A stretch of 64,000 nucleotides of DNA, taken from NCBI GenBank assembly GCA_036389335.1, contig DASVQC010000070.1, positions 44,031 through 108,030 on the forward strand. The letters are read 5' to 3'. The DNA comes from JAIVGV01 sp036389335. Its GTDB lineage: Bacteria > Acidobacteriota > Blastocatellia > Pyrinomonadales > Pyrinomonadaceae. Below the pieces are notes generated by a model. The model was not told the origin of the DNA. It searched no databases and saw nothing but the letters and a program-made list of their open reading frames with translations. How positions within the stretch are numbered: position 1 is the stretch's first letter; the number at the start of each line of letters is the position of its first letter. Position numbers and translations under genes: made by a program. Shown in pieces: positions 52,722 to 59,339 of this stretch.

Positions 52722-54485
52722 TCAGGCGAGTGTACGGGGGAGGACGAACGAGCCGAGGTGTGGCCCGTCGAAATTGGAGCCGACGCGCAGGGCCAGCCCC
52801 AGCGCGCCCCTCACCTCTTCGGGCGCGACGACGGCGTCGACGAAGCCGCGCGCGGCGGCGTACTTGGCGTCGAGCTGCTGCTCGTAGTCTTCCCTCACGC
52901 GGGCCATCTCCGCCTTCGTCGCCTCGTCGGGCTCCTGCCCCGCGCGCTTGAGCTTGTCGAGCTGCGTGCCGTAGATCGCCTGCACGGCGGAGTCGCCCTC
53001 CATCACGCCCATCCTGCCGGTCGGCAGGCTGAAGATGAAATCGGGGTCGAAGCCCTGCCCCGCCATCGCGTAGTAGCCCGCGCCAGAGGCGTGGTTGATC
53101 GTCAGGACGATCTTGGGCACGGAGGCCGTCGCCATCGCCTCGACGAAGCGCGCGCCCGCGCGGATGATGCCCGAATGCTCGGCCTCCGCGCCGACCATGA
53201 AGCCGGAAACGTCCTGAATGAAGAGGAGCGGCGTGCGGTGCCGGTTGCAGAGGTCGATGAAGTAGGCGACCTTCTCGGCGGACTCGGTGTAGACGATGCC
53301 GCCGAAGCGCGGCGCGCCCTGCGGCTGGCGGACGAGGCCGCGGCTGTTCGCGATGACGCCGACCTGTATGCCGCCCACCCGCGCGTGGCCCGTGATCATC
53401 TCGCGCGCGTAATCGGCCTGAAACTCGTCGAAGCCCCCGGCGTCGATGACGCAGTCGAGGACGGCGCGCGCGTCGTAGGGCTGCCGGTGATCTTCGGGGA
53501 GGATGTCGTACAAGTCTTCGGCGGGTCGCGCGCCCCCGCCGCCCGCCGCGACCGGCGGCGGGCCGGCCTTGCCCGCGGGCAGCTCCGAGACGAAATCCCT
53601 GAGCTTCGCGAGACACTCCTCGTCCGACTTCGCGCGGTAGTGCGCGACGCCGGAAAGCTCCGTGTGGGTGCGCGCGCCGCCGAGCGTTTCGTTGTCGATG
53701 GTCTGGCCCGTCGCGCCCTTGACGAGGTTCGCGCCGCCGAGCCCCATGAACGAAGTCTGCTCGACCATCAGGATGATGTCGGAGAGCGCGGGCAGGTACG
53801 CGCCGCCCGCGACGCAGGGGCCCATCACGGCGGCGAGCTGCGGGACGCGCAGGTAGCGGCGCATGATCGAGTTGTAGTAGAAGATGCGCGCCGCGCCGTA
53901 CTGGCCCGGGAAGACGCCGCCCTGATACGGCAGATTCACGCCCGCCGAATCGACGAGGTAGATGATCGGCACGCGCGAGCGCATCGCGATCTCCTGCGCG
54001 CGCAGGATTTTCTTGATCGTCTCGGGCCACCACGACCCGGCCTTCACCGTCGCGTCGTTGGCGACGACGACCGCCTCGCGCCCCGCCACCCGCCCGACGG
54101 TCGTGACGACGCCCGCCGCCGGAGCGCCGCCCTTGTACTCGTCGTAGGCGACGAGCAGGCCGATCTCCTGCGAGTAAGCGTCGCGGTCGAGCAGAAGCTC
54201 GATGCGCTCGCGCGCCGTCAGCTTGCCCTGCCGGTGCTGCCGCTCGATCTTGTCCGCGCCGCCGCCGAGCTTCAATTTCGCTTCGAGCGCGCGGAGTTCT
54301 TCGACCAGCCCGCGCAGCCGCGTGCGCCCCTTCTCGGCGCGCGGCGCGGCGGGCGCGGCTGAGCGCGGCGCGCCGCTTTCGTCAGCGCCGGAGGCTTGGG
54401 CGTCGGGCCGGGGCGCGGGCGTCTCGCGCGCGGGCGCGTCTTGCGGTGCCATTTTTCGCAGGGGGCGGACTTTGAACTCGCTCAT
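52722..54485 (-). CDS. Acyl-CoA carboxylase beta (carboxyltransferase) subunit
   Basis: 587 residues, carboxyltransferase that moves CO2 from biotin to an acyl-CoA. A Pro/Ala-rich N-terminal stretch (about 15-50) is unusual. Core marks: QHRQGKLTARERIELLLDRD, GGVVTTVGRVAGREAVVVAN, YLVDSAGVNLPYQGGVFPGQ, MGPCVAGGAYLPALSD, FMGLGGANLVKGATGQ and, in the C-terminal half, GIVYTESAEKVAYFID, FIQDVSGFMVGAEAEHSGII and INHASGAGYYAMAGQGF. The GAYLPA and GLGGANLVKA-type motifs favour methylcrotonyl-CoA or geranyl-CoA carboxylase over propionyl-CoA. No biotin-carboxylase alpha subunit is in the window. First gene of the leftward catabolic cluster. Confidence 0.93.
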   Translation of the reverse strand: MSEFKVRPLRKMAPQDAPARETPAPRPDAQASGADESGAPRSAAPAAPRAEKGRTRLRGLVEELRALEAKLKLGGGADKIERQHRQGKLTARERIELLLDRDAYSQEIGLLVAYDEYKGGAPAAGVVTTVGRVAGREAVVVANDATVKAGSWWPETIKKILRAQEIAMRSRVPIIYLVDSAGVNLPYQGGVFPGQYGAARIFYYNSIMRRYLRVPQLAAVMGPCVAGGAYLPALSDIILMVEQTSFMGLGGANLVKGATGQTIDNETLGGARTHTELSGVAHYRAKSDEECLAKLRDFVSELPAGKAGPPPVAAGGGGARPAEDLYDILPEDHRQPYDARAVLDCVIDAGGFDEFQADYAREMITGHARVGGIQVGVIANSRGLVRQPQGAPRFGGIVYTESAEKVAYFIDLCNRHRTPLLFIQDVSGFMVGAEAEHSGIIRAGARFVEAMATASVPKIVLTINHASGAGYYAMAGQGFDPDFIFSLPTGRMGVMEGDSAVQAIYGTQLDKLKRAGQEPDEATKAEMARVREDYEQQLDAKYAAARGFVDAVVAPEEVRGALGLALRVGSNFDGPHLGSFVLPRTLA

Positions 54486-54608
54486 CGATTGCGTCTCGCG
54501 AGCCGTTTCCGGGTTCGGAATGTTAGAGCTAACTGATGATTCAACATAGCATGGCCGCACGGCGCGGGACAACGCGACCGCCCGGGCTGCGGGCGCTCCT
54601 CTCGACGC

Positions 54609-55928
54609 TCAGCGCCAGAGCAACTCGGCGAGGCGCGCCGCGTTCTGTGTCGGCGGCAGCCCTTCGAGGGTGATGACTCTCGCGCCGCGCCTCTCGACGG
54701 CGGCGATACCTTCCGGCGTGTGCCACGCGCGGCGGAGAGGGCTCGGGCGCAGCCCCCCCGTGTCCGGTTGGGTCTTGTAGCGCAGCTCGGTGCGTTTCGC
54801 GTAAGCGTCGAGGAACTCCTGCGCGTCCTGCTCGGTGTCCCAGACGGTGTCTTGGGCCAGCAGCGTCTCGCGCGTCTTCTGATTCTCGTAGAGCGCGTAG
54901 CGGTCGCCGCCCCACCCGGCGGCTGCCCGCTTCGACTCCTTCTCGTCTTTCAAAAATTGGTCGAGGATGAGGTAGTAGCCCCACTCGCCATTCACGTCCG
55001 CGTCGATCTGCTTCCAGTCCCTGCCGAGGGCGGGCGTGAGGTCGCGCGGGGCGACCCGCGCGGGGCCTTCGCGCGCGAAATATTTTTCGGGGTGGATGAT
55101 CTGCTCGGTCGATTGCGGGAGACGGGCGTAGGCGTCGTCGACCGCCTTCCAGCCGCCGCGCTGGTGGAGCTGCCTGACCCACGCCATCCCCTGATCGTAG
55201 GGGAAGATTATCGACTCGCGCAGGGCGCGCGGCGCGGCGTCGATCTTGGCCGTCGAGGTCGCGCTGACCGACTTCATCATGTTGATGATGCGGCGCGGGT
55301 CTTTCATCACGTAGAGCGTCATCAGGAACATGGCGTCGCCCTCGACGAGCGCCTTCGCGGCGAACTCGGCGTCGGCGTCGCCCTTGCGCCAGTGCTCGAA
55401 GCGGCGCAGGTCGAAGTGCTGATCCTGCAAGGCGTGCGTCAGCTCGTGCGCGAGGACGGGCTGCTGGCCGTCGAGATCGACCCAGTCGGCGAGGTAGAAC
55501 TGCCGGGTCTTCGGATCGTAGTAGCCGAGTATCTGCTCCGTGAGGACTGAGACGGTGAAGGCCCGCAGCCCGAAGTCAGCCGGGATCAGTCCGAGCTTCT
55601 TCATCGTCAGCTCGCCCGCGCGCAACTCTTCGGGCTTCGACTCCTCGTCGAGGCTGCGAAGGAGCATCTGCTCGATCTCGGCGCGCGACTGCGCCCCGCT
55701 CTTCACGGCGCTCAGCACGGGCAGCTTCCTCAACTCGCTCGTCTCGCGCATGACCTCCTCGGTCTCCGCCGCGAGGGCGGCGGCCCTTGCGCTGACCGCG
55801 GGCTTGGCCGGGGCCTGCTGCGCCGACGCCTGCGCCGACGCGCGGGGCGCGAGGTTGACGAGGAGGCCCGCGCACAGGGCGAGGGCGGCGAGGGGCGACC
55901 GGGCCGCCCGGCTGATTCTCTTTGACAT
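54609..55928 (-). CDS. Exported HExxH metalloprotease-like protein
   Basis: 439 residues with a signal peptide (SPLAALALCAGLLVNLAPRA, cleavage near ASA). Zinc site: HELTHALQDQHFDL, with His161, Glu162 and His165, and probable third ligand Glu197 in VEGDAMFLM. ILGYYDPKTRQFYLADWVD precedes it. The C-terminal part (about 220-420) has no recognised domain. The HEL-T-H…EGDA pattern fits a gluzincin-type exported peptidase family common in this group of bacteria; its substrate is unknown. AAAGG lies just before the ATG, and a promoter with TTGACC and TATAAA lies upstream. Confidence 0.85.
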   Translation of the reverse strand: MSKRISRAARSPLAALALCAGLLVNLAPRASAQASAQQAPAKPAVSARAAALAAETEEVMRETSELRKLPVLSAVKSGAQSRAEIEQMLLRSLDEESKPEELRAGELTMKKLGLIPADFGLRAFTVSVLTEQILGYYDPKTRQFYLADWVDLDGQQPVLAHELTHALQDQHFDLRRFEHWRKGDADAEFAAKALVEGDAMFLMTLYVMKDPRRIINMMKSVSATSTAKIDAAPRALRESIIFPYDQGMAWVRQLHQRGGWKAVDDAYARLPQSTEQIIHPEKYFAREGPARVAPRDLTPALGRDWKQIDADVNGEWGYYLILDQFLKDEKESKRAAAGWGGDRYALYENQKTRETLLAQDTVWDTEQDAQEFLDAYAKRTELRYKTQPDTGGLRPSPLRRAWHTPEGIAAVERRGARVITLEGLPPTQNAARLAELLWR

Positions 55929-55943
55929 CTCGAACCTTTCGCT

Positions 55944-55970
55944 TTTATAGTCCGGTCACACGTCGGTCAA
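55944..55970 (-). promoter_or_regulatory. Promoter of the metalloprotease gene
   Basis: On the minus strand TTGACC (55970-55965) and TATAAA (55949-55944) with a 15-base spacer, slightly short. Start expected near 55937, within ten bases of the ATG at 55928, so a very short leader. Confidence 0.45.
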
Positions 55971-56005
55971 GAGTTTACAGCAGCGGGAGTCTCCGGGGGG
56001 AGCGC

Positions 56006-56527
56006 GTGGGGTCTTTCAAGATGGCGGAAGCGGCGCAGGACGATCCACTGTTCGACATCTGGCACGAGACCGGGGTGCGCGTGCGCTACGCCGAGACCGA
56101 CCGGATGGGCGTCGTCTACCACGCCAACTACCTCGTCTGGTTCGAGATCGGGCGCACCGAGTTCTGCCGCGCGCGCGGCTTCGCCTACCGCGACATGGAG
56201 GAGAACGAGGACGCCTTCCTCGTCGTCGCCGAATCCTACTGCCGCTACAAGGCCCCCGCCTACTACGACGAAGACCTGACCGTTCGCACGCACATCACGG
56301 AACTGCGCCGCCGCTCCGTGCGCTTCGGCTACGAGATCGTGCGCGCGGCGACGGGGCAGGTGATCGCAGAGGGCGAGACCGGTCACGTCGTCACGGACGG
56401 CGACGGCAAAGTCCGCACGATGCCCGAAGCCTACCGCGCGCTCCTCTCCGCCACGCCGGAGGAGGACATCCACACCTCGCAACTCCCCGCCCGCGCCGGT
56501 CGCGTGCCCGAAGGCAGCGCGCCGTGA
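56006..56527 (+). CDS. YbgC-like acyl-CoA thioesterase (hotdog fold)
   Basis: 173 residues. HETGVRVRYAETDRMGVVYH and NYLVWFEIGRTEFCRARGF hold the 4HBT active-site motif with the catalytic Asp (ETDRMG). ESYCRYKAPAYYDEDLTVRT and EGETGHVVTDGDGKVRTMPE complete the fold. The GTG at 56006 has GGGGGAG three to five bases upstream; an ATG at 56021 is an alternative. YbgC enzymes hydrolyse short-chain acyl-CoA and associate with envelope phospholipid or Tol-Pal functions in other bacteria. Convergent with the DUF2911 gene across a paired heptamer terminator. Confidence 0.92.
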   Translation: MGSFKMAEAAQDDPLFDIWHETGVRVRYAETDRMGVVYHANYLVWFEIGRTEFCRARGFAYRDMEENEDAFLVVAESYCRYKAPAYYDEDLTVRTHITELRRRSVRFGYEIVRAATGQVIAEGETGHVVTDGDGKVRTMPEAYRALLSATPEEDIHTSQLPARAGRVPEGSAP

Positions 56528-56530
56528 AAA

Positions 56531-56659
56531 AGCTGTTAGCTGTTAGCCGTTAGCAAAGAGATAAGGCGGGAGGCAGTTACGATTGAACTGTCTCCCGCCT
56601 TCTACCTTTACTCGCCGCCATCCGTCCGGCTAACAGCTAAGAGCTAACAGCTAACAGCT
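56531..56659. repeat. Paired heptamer array (AGCTGTT) acting as double terminator
   Basis: Left: AGCTGTT, AGCTGTT, AGCCGTT, AGC (56531-56554). Right (56628-56659): GCTAACA, GCTAAGA, GCTAACA, GCTAACA, GCT, then TTTTTTT. A second hairpin, AAGGCGGGAG/CTCCCGCCTT, sits inside (56563-56601). On the minus strand the left arm ends in TTTTTC. The whole gap between convergent genes is thus a nested hairpin with poly-T on both strands. Confidence 0.93.
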
Positions 56660-56664
56660 TTTTT

Positions 56665-57180
56665 TCACTTCACGCCGAACGTGCCGACGAGCACCGCCGT
56701 GCCCCAGTGGATTTTGATCTCGGCGTTGTCGCCGCCCTTCTCCGCGAGGTCGATGACCAGCAGGTCGGCGGAGTCGGTCGACTTCTCAAGCTTGAGCGGC
56801 GTCTCGGCGGCGTAGCCTTCGGTCAGCGGGGGCGCGCCCCAGACGCCGGTCTTCGGGTGGAAGGCGAGCGACCACGCGTCGTCGCCGGTCTTGCGCACCC
56901 AGAGCGTGTACTTCCCGGCCTTGAGCGTCGTGCCGCCGACCACCATGTCGCCCTCGGACGTGATCTCGGTCGCCTCGTTCATGCCGACGCGCCACGTCAT
57001 GCCCGGCTTCGCCTGCGCCAGCAGGTCGCGCCCTTTCAGCTCCGGGCGGCCGTAGCTGATCGAAACTTTCTTCTTGTTGACGGTCGCCTCGGCTTTGCCG
57101 CGCGCCGGGGCTTGCGCGCAGACCATGAGCGGGAGGGCGAGGCAGATCAGGAGCAGGGGTAAGAGTTTTCTCGTCGTCAT
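56665..57180 (-). CDS. DUF2911 exported protein
   Basis: 171 residues with a signal peptide (KLLPLLLICLALPLMVCAQA). Matches DUF2911: VSISYGRPELKGRDLLAQAK, PGMTWRVGMNEATEITSEGD, TLKAGKYTLWVRKTGDDAWS and FHPKTGVWGAPPLTEGYAAE. This family of periplasmic or extracellular beta-rich proteins is common in Acidobacteriota and Bacteroidota, with no established function. GGAGG precedes the ATG at 57180; the longer frame is unsupported. Confidence 0.92.
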   Translation of the reverse strand: MTTRKLLPLLLICLALPLMVCAQAPARGKAEATVNKKKVSISYGRPELKGRDLLAQAKPGMTWRVGMNEATEITSEGDMVVGGTTLKAGKYTLWVRKTGDDAWSLAFHPKTGVWGAPPLTEGYAAETPLKLEKSTDSADLLVIDLAEKGGDNAEIKIHWGTAVLVGTFGVK

Positions 57181-57289
57181 CCGGGTTAACCTCCGTTGTG
57201 ATACAGGTCTTCGTGTCGTGCAAAAAAATGGTCGGGGAGTTCTCACGCTTATTCGTCCGTCCCCGCGCGAAGGTTTCACTCCGCGCGGC

Positions 57290-58072
57290 TCAAGACTCGT
57301 GGCCGAGCGAGAGCCGGCTGATCTCTCTCGCGCGGCCGGTCTCTTCGTCCACGTCGACGAGCGCGGCGCAGATGCGCACGTCGCCGTCGGAATGTCCGGC
57401 GCGGCGCATCGTAACAGAGGTGAAGCGCGCGATCACGTCGCGGGCGTCCATGCCGATGACGCCCGCGCGGCTGCCGGTCATGCCGACGTCGGTTAAGAAA
57501 GCCGTCCCGCCGGGCAGCACGCGCTCGTCCGCCGTCTGCACGTGGGTGTGCGTGCCGACGACCGCCGAGACGCGACCGTCGAGGTGCCACGCGAGCGCCG
57601 ACTTCTCCGAGGTCGCCTCGGCGTGCACGTCCACGACGCGGACGCGCACGTCTTCGGGGATCGACCGGAGCGCCTCGTCAGCCGCGCGGAACGGATCGTC
57701 GGCAGCGCCCATGAAGACGCGACCGATGACGTTGAGCACGGCGACCCGCGTGCCGCGCACGTCGCCGATCCAGACGCCTTTGCCGGGCGTGCCCGGCGGG
57801 TAGTTGGCGGGTCGCAGCAGCCGCGGCTGCCGCTCGATGTAGGGGATGATCTCCTGCTTGTCGAAGATGTGGTTGCCGGAGGTCATCACGTCCACGCCGC
57901 TGCGGAAGAGCTGGTCGGCGAGCGAGGGCGTGACGCCGAAGCCGCCCGCCAGATTCTCGGCGTTCATCAGGCAGAGATCGACCGCGTGCTGCTCGCGCAA
58001 GTCCTGCACGCGCTCCAGCACCGCCACCCTGCCGGGCCGCCCCACCACGTCGCCGAAGATCAGAATCTTCAT
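57290..58072 (-). CDS. YmdB-like metallophosphoesterase
   Basis: 260 residues, TIGR00282-type metallophosphoesterase, related to YmdB, a 2',3'-cyclic nucleotide phosphodiesterase. Motifs: KILIFGDVVGRPGR (metal Asp), LMNAENLAGGFGVTPSLADQ, VMTSGNHIFDKQEIIPYIER, VVDVHAEATSEKSALAWHLD, VVGTHTHVQTADERVLPGGT and FLTDVGMTGSRAGVIGMD. All metal ligands (Asp, Asn, His-His-His) appear intact. In Bacillus YmdB controls RNA processing and biofilm or motility choice. A heptamer element and the 6S-like RNA lie upstream. Confidence 0.94.
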   Translation of the reverse strand: MKILIFGDVVGRPGRVAVLERVQDLREQHAVDLCLMNAENLAGGFGVTPSLADQLFRSGVDVMTSGNHIFDKQEIIPYIERQPRLLRPANYPPGTPGKGVWIGDVRGTRVAVLNVIGRVFMGAADDPFRAADEALRSIPEDVRVRVVDVHAEATSEKSALAWHLDGRVSAVVGTHTHVQTADERVLPGGTAFLTDVGMTGSRAGVIGMDARDVIARFTSVTMRRAGHSDGDVRICAALVDVDEETGRAREISRLSLGHES

Positions 58073-58087
58073 CCGCTATCCGAAAAA

Positions 58088-58162
58088 GTGACGGGTGACG
58101 GGTGACGGGTGACAAGTAAATCGATCCCGCTTACTTGTCACCCGTCACCCGTCACCCGTCAA
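58088..58162. repeat. Near-perfect paired heptamer array (GTGACGG)
   Basis: Arms 58088-58119 and 58131-58162: GTGACGG x3 followed by GTGACAAGTAA, 31 of 32 bases complementary around an 11-base loop. It is the cleanest hairpin of the class in the window and lies between the phosphoesterase gene and the 6S-like RNA. Confidence 0.95.
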
Positions 58163-58171
58163 GGTCTTAAG

Positions 58172-58382
58172 TGGCGGAGGGGAATCCGCGCGGGCCGTTC
58201 CGAAGCCGTAATTGAACCTGCACTAGACAGGTGGGTGACCTTTGAAGAGCCGCAGCCTCTGGCGCTTCCTTAACTCTGAAGGAGCGCACTGGCATTTGAG
58301 CGGCGTCGGTCTCCCTAATCAACGGCGTTGGCTCAATCATCGATGAATCGGTGACGAACCCCGCAGAAATGATCCCTCAGCC
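58172..58382 (-). ncRNA. ssrS: Probable 6S RNA (ssrS)
   Basis: Lies just downstream of zapA, the usual place of ssrS in many bacteria, and is about 205 bases. The ends pair: GAGGGATC with GATTCCCCTC and GCGGG with CCCGC. An open region follows, then TGATTGAGCC pairs with GGTTCAATTA (G-U pairs allowed), giving a rod with a central bubble as in 6S RNA. The distal part has hairpins GCGCTCCTT/AAGGAAGCGC and ACCTG/CAGGT. Upstream on the same strand GTTAATATCTCC offers a -10 box about 10 bases before the 5' end. 6S RNA mimics an open promoter and binds housekeeping RNA polymerase. Not confirmed by a covariance model. Confidence 0.55.
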
Positions 58383-58402
58383 GGGGAGATATTAACACGC
58401 GG

Positions 58403-58506
58403 AGAGGTCGGAGGCTAGAGGTCAATTAGAGAGGCCGGAGGTTAGAGGTCAGAGGCCGGTGAAAACCTGTTTCTTACTGGCCTCTGACCTCTAACCTCTG
58501 GCCTCT
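58403..58506. repeat. Paired inverted heptamer array (AGAGGTC)
   Basis: Left: AGAGGTC, GGAGGCT, AGAGGTC, a spacer, then AGAGGCC, GGAGGTT, AGAGGTC, AGAGGCC. The arm 58430-58459 pairs with 58477-58506 over 30 bases with two mismatches. Same heptamer family as 11723-11839. It reaches to within a few bases of the zapA stop. Confidence 0.93.
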
Positions 58507-58511
58507 GCCTC

Positions 58512-58868
58512 TCACGAGAAGGCGTGGCTGCCGTTGGGCCGTTCGGGGGCGCGCGACTTGAGGACGCGGTCGAGCATGTCGGCGCACTCGGCGCTGCGCG
58601 TTGCGAGCTGCGAGTCGGCCTGCTCGTGCAGGCGCTTGAGGCGGTGCAGCTCGTCGGCGATGTGGAGCGCGGCGAGGATGGCGACCTTGAGCGAATCGAC
58701 GGTGAGCGTGCCCGAAGAGATTTCGCGCATCCGGTGATCGACGAACTCGGCGAGCTGCGTGACGTAGTCGCTGTCGCCGTCGGAGCGGATGTTGTAAATC
58801 TGGTTGTAAATCTCGACCCGGATGGTGGGCGTCCCCGAAGTCTCGCCGGGTGCTTTGATCGTGCTCAT
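58512..58868 (-). CDS. zapA: Cell division protein ZapA
   Basis: 118 residues. TIRVEIYNQIYNIRSDGDSD and VTQLAEFVDHRMREISSGTL match the ZapA N-terminal fold, and LKVAILAALHIADELHRLKR begins the long coiled coil. ZapA bundles FtsZ filaments at mid-cell. It lies 22 bases after the ZapB-like coiled-coil gene and is the last protein gene of the infC-pheT cluster; the 6S-like RNA follows. Confidence 0.93.
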   Translation of the reverse strand: MSTIKAPGETSGTPTIRVEIYNQIYNIRSDGDSDYVTQLAEFVDHRMREISSGTLTVDSLKVAILAALHIADELHRLKRLHEQADSQLATRSAECADMLDRVLKSRAPERPNGSHAFS

Positions 58869-58890
58869 CGAGGTCTCTTTCTCGCGTGGG

Positions 58891-59172
58891 CTACTTGCGG
58901 AGGGCCTCGACCATTTCGGGGTCGAGCACGGCGATGGCGTCGAGCATCGCCTCGACCTTCGTGCGGATCGTGTCGCGCTCGGCGAGGAGGCGCTCGACCT
59001 GCGTCTCCAGCCTGTCCTTCTCGTCGAGGAGGTTGCCCATCTCGCGCCGGGTCGCGCCGAGTTCGCGCTCCACCGCCTCCTTCTCCTGCCGGAGCGTCTT
59101 CGTGAGTTCGATGGTGCGGTAAATCTTATCTTCGAGGTGCGAAAACTTTTCGAGTCCTGTCAGTCCGACCAT
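58891..59172 (-). CDS. ZapB-like coiled-coil protein
   Basis: 93 residues, almost entirely coiled coil: GLEKFSHLEDKIYRTIELTK, LRQEKEAVERELGATRREMG and LLDEKDRLETQVERLLAERD. The C-terminus (LDAIAVLDPEMVEAL) matches the short ZapB-like proteins found immediately before zapA in many genomes. GGGAGA precedes the ATG. Role in linking the Z ring to the nucleoid is inferred from context. Confidence 0.82.
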   Translation of the reverse strand: MVGLTGLEKFSHLEDKIYRTIELTKTLRQEKEAVERELGATRREMGNLLDEKDRLETQVERLLAERDTIRTKVEAMLDAIAVLDPEMVEALRK

Positions 59173-59339
59173 CTCTCATTTCTCCCGGCGTCGCGCAGCG
59201 GCTGGAAAACGAAGCCGATTATGCGACTTCACACAGCCGAGCGCAAGAGAATAAAAGAGCGCGCGCTGGACCACTCGCGACGGACCTCGATTGGCGGCGA
59301 AGACGACCACAACATCTTGTTTCGCCCCCGCCGATCACG

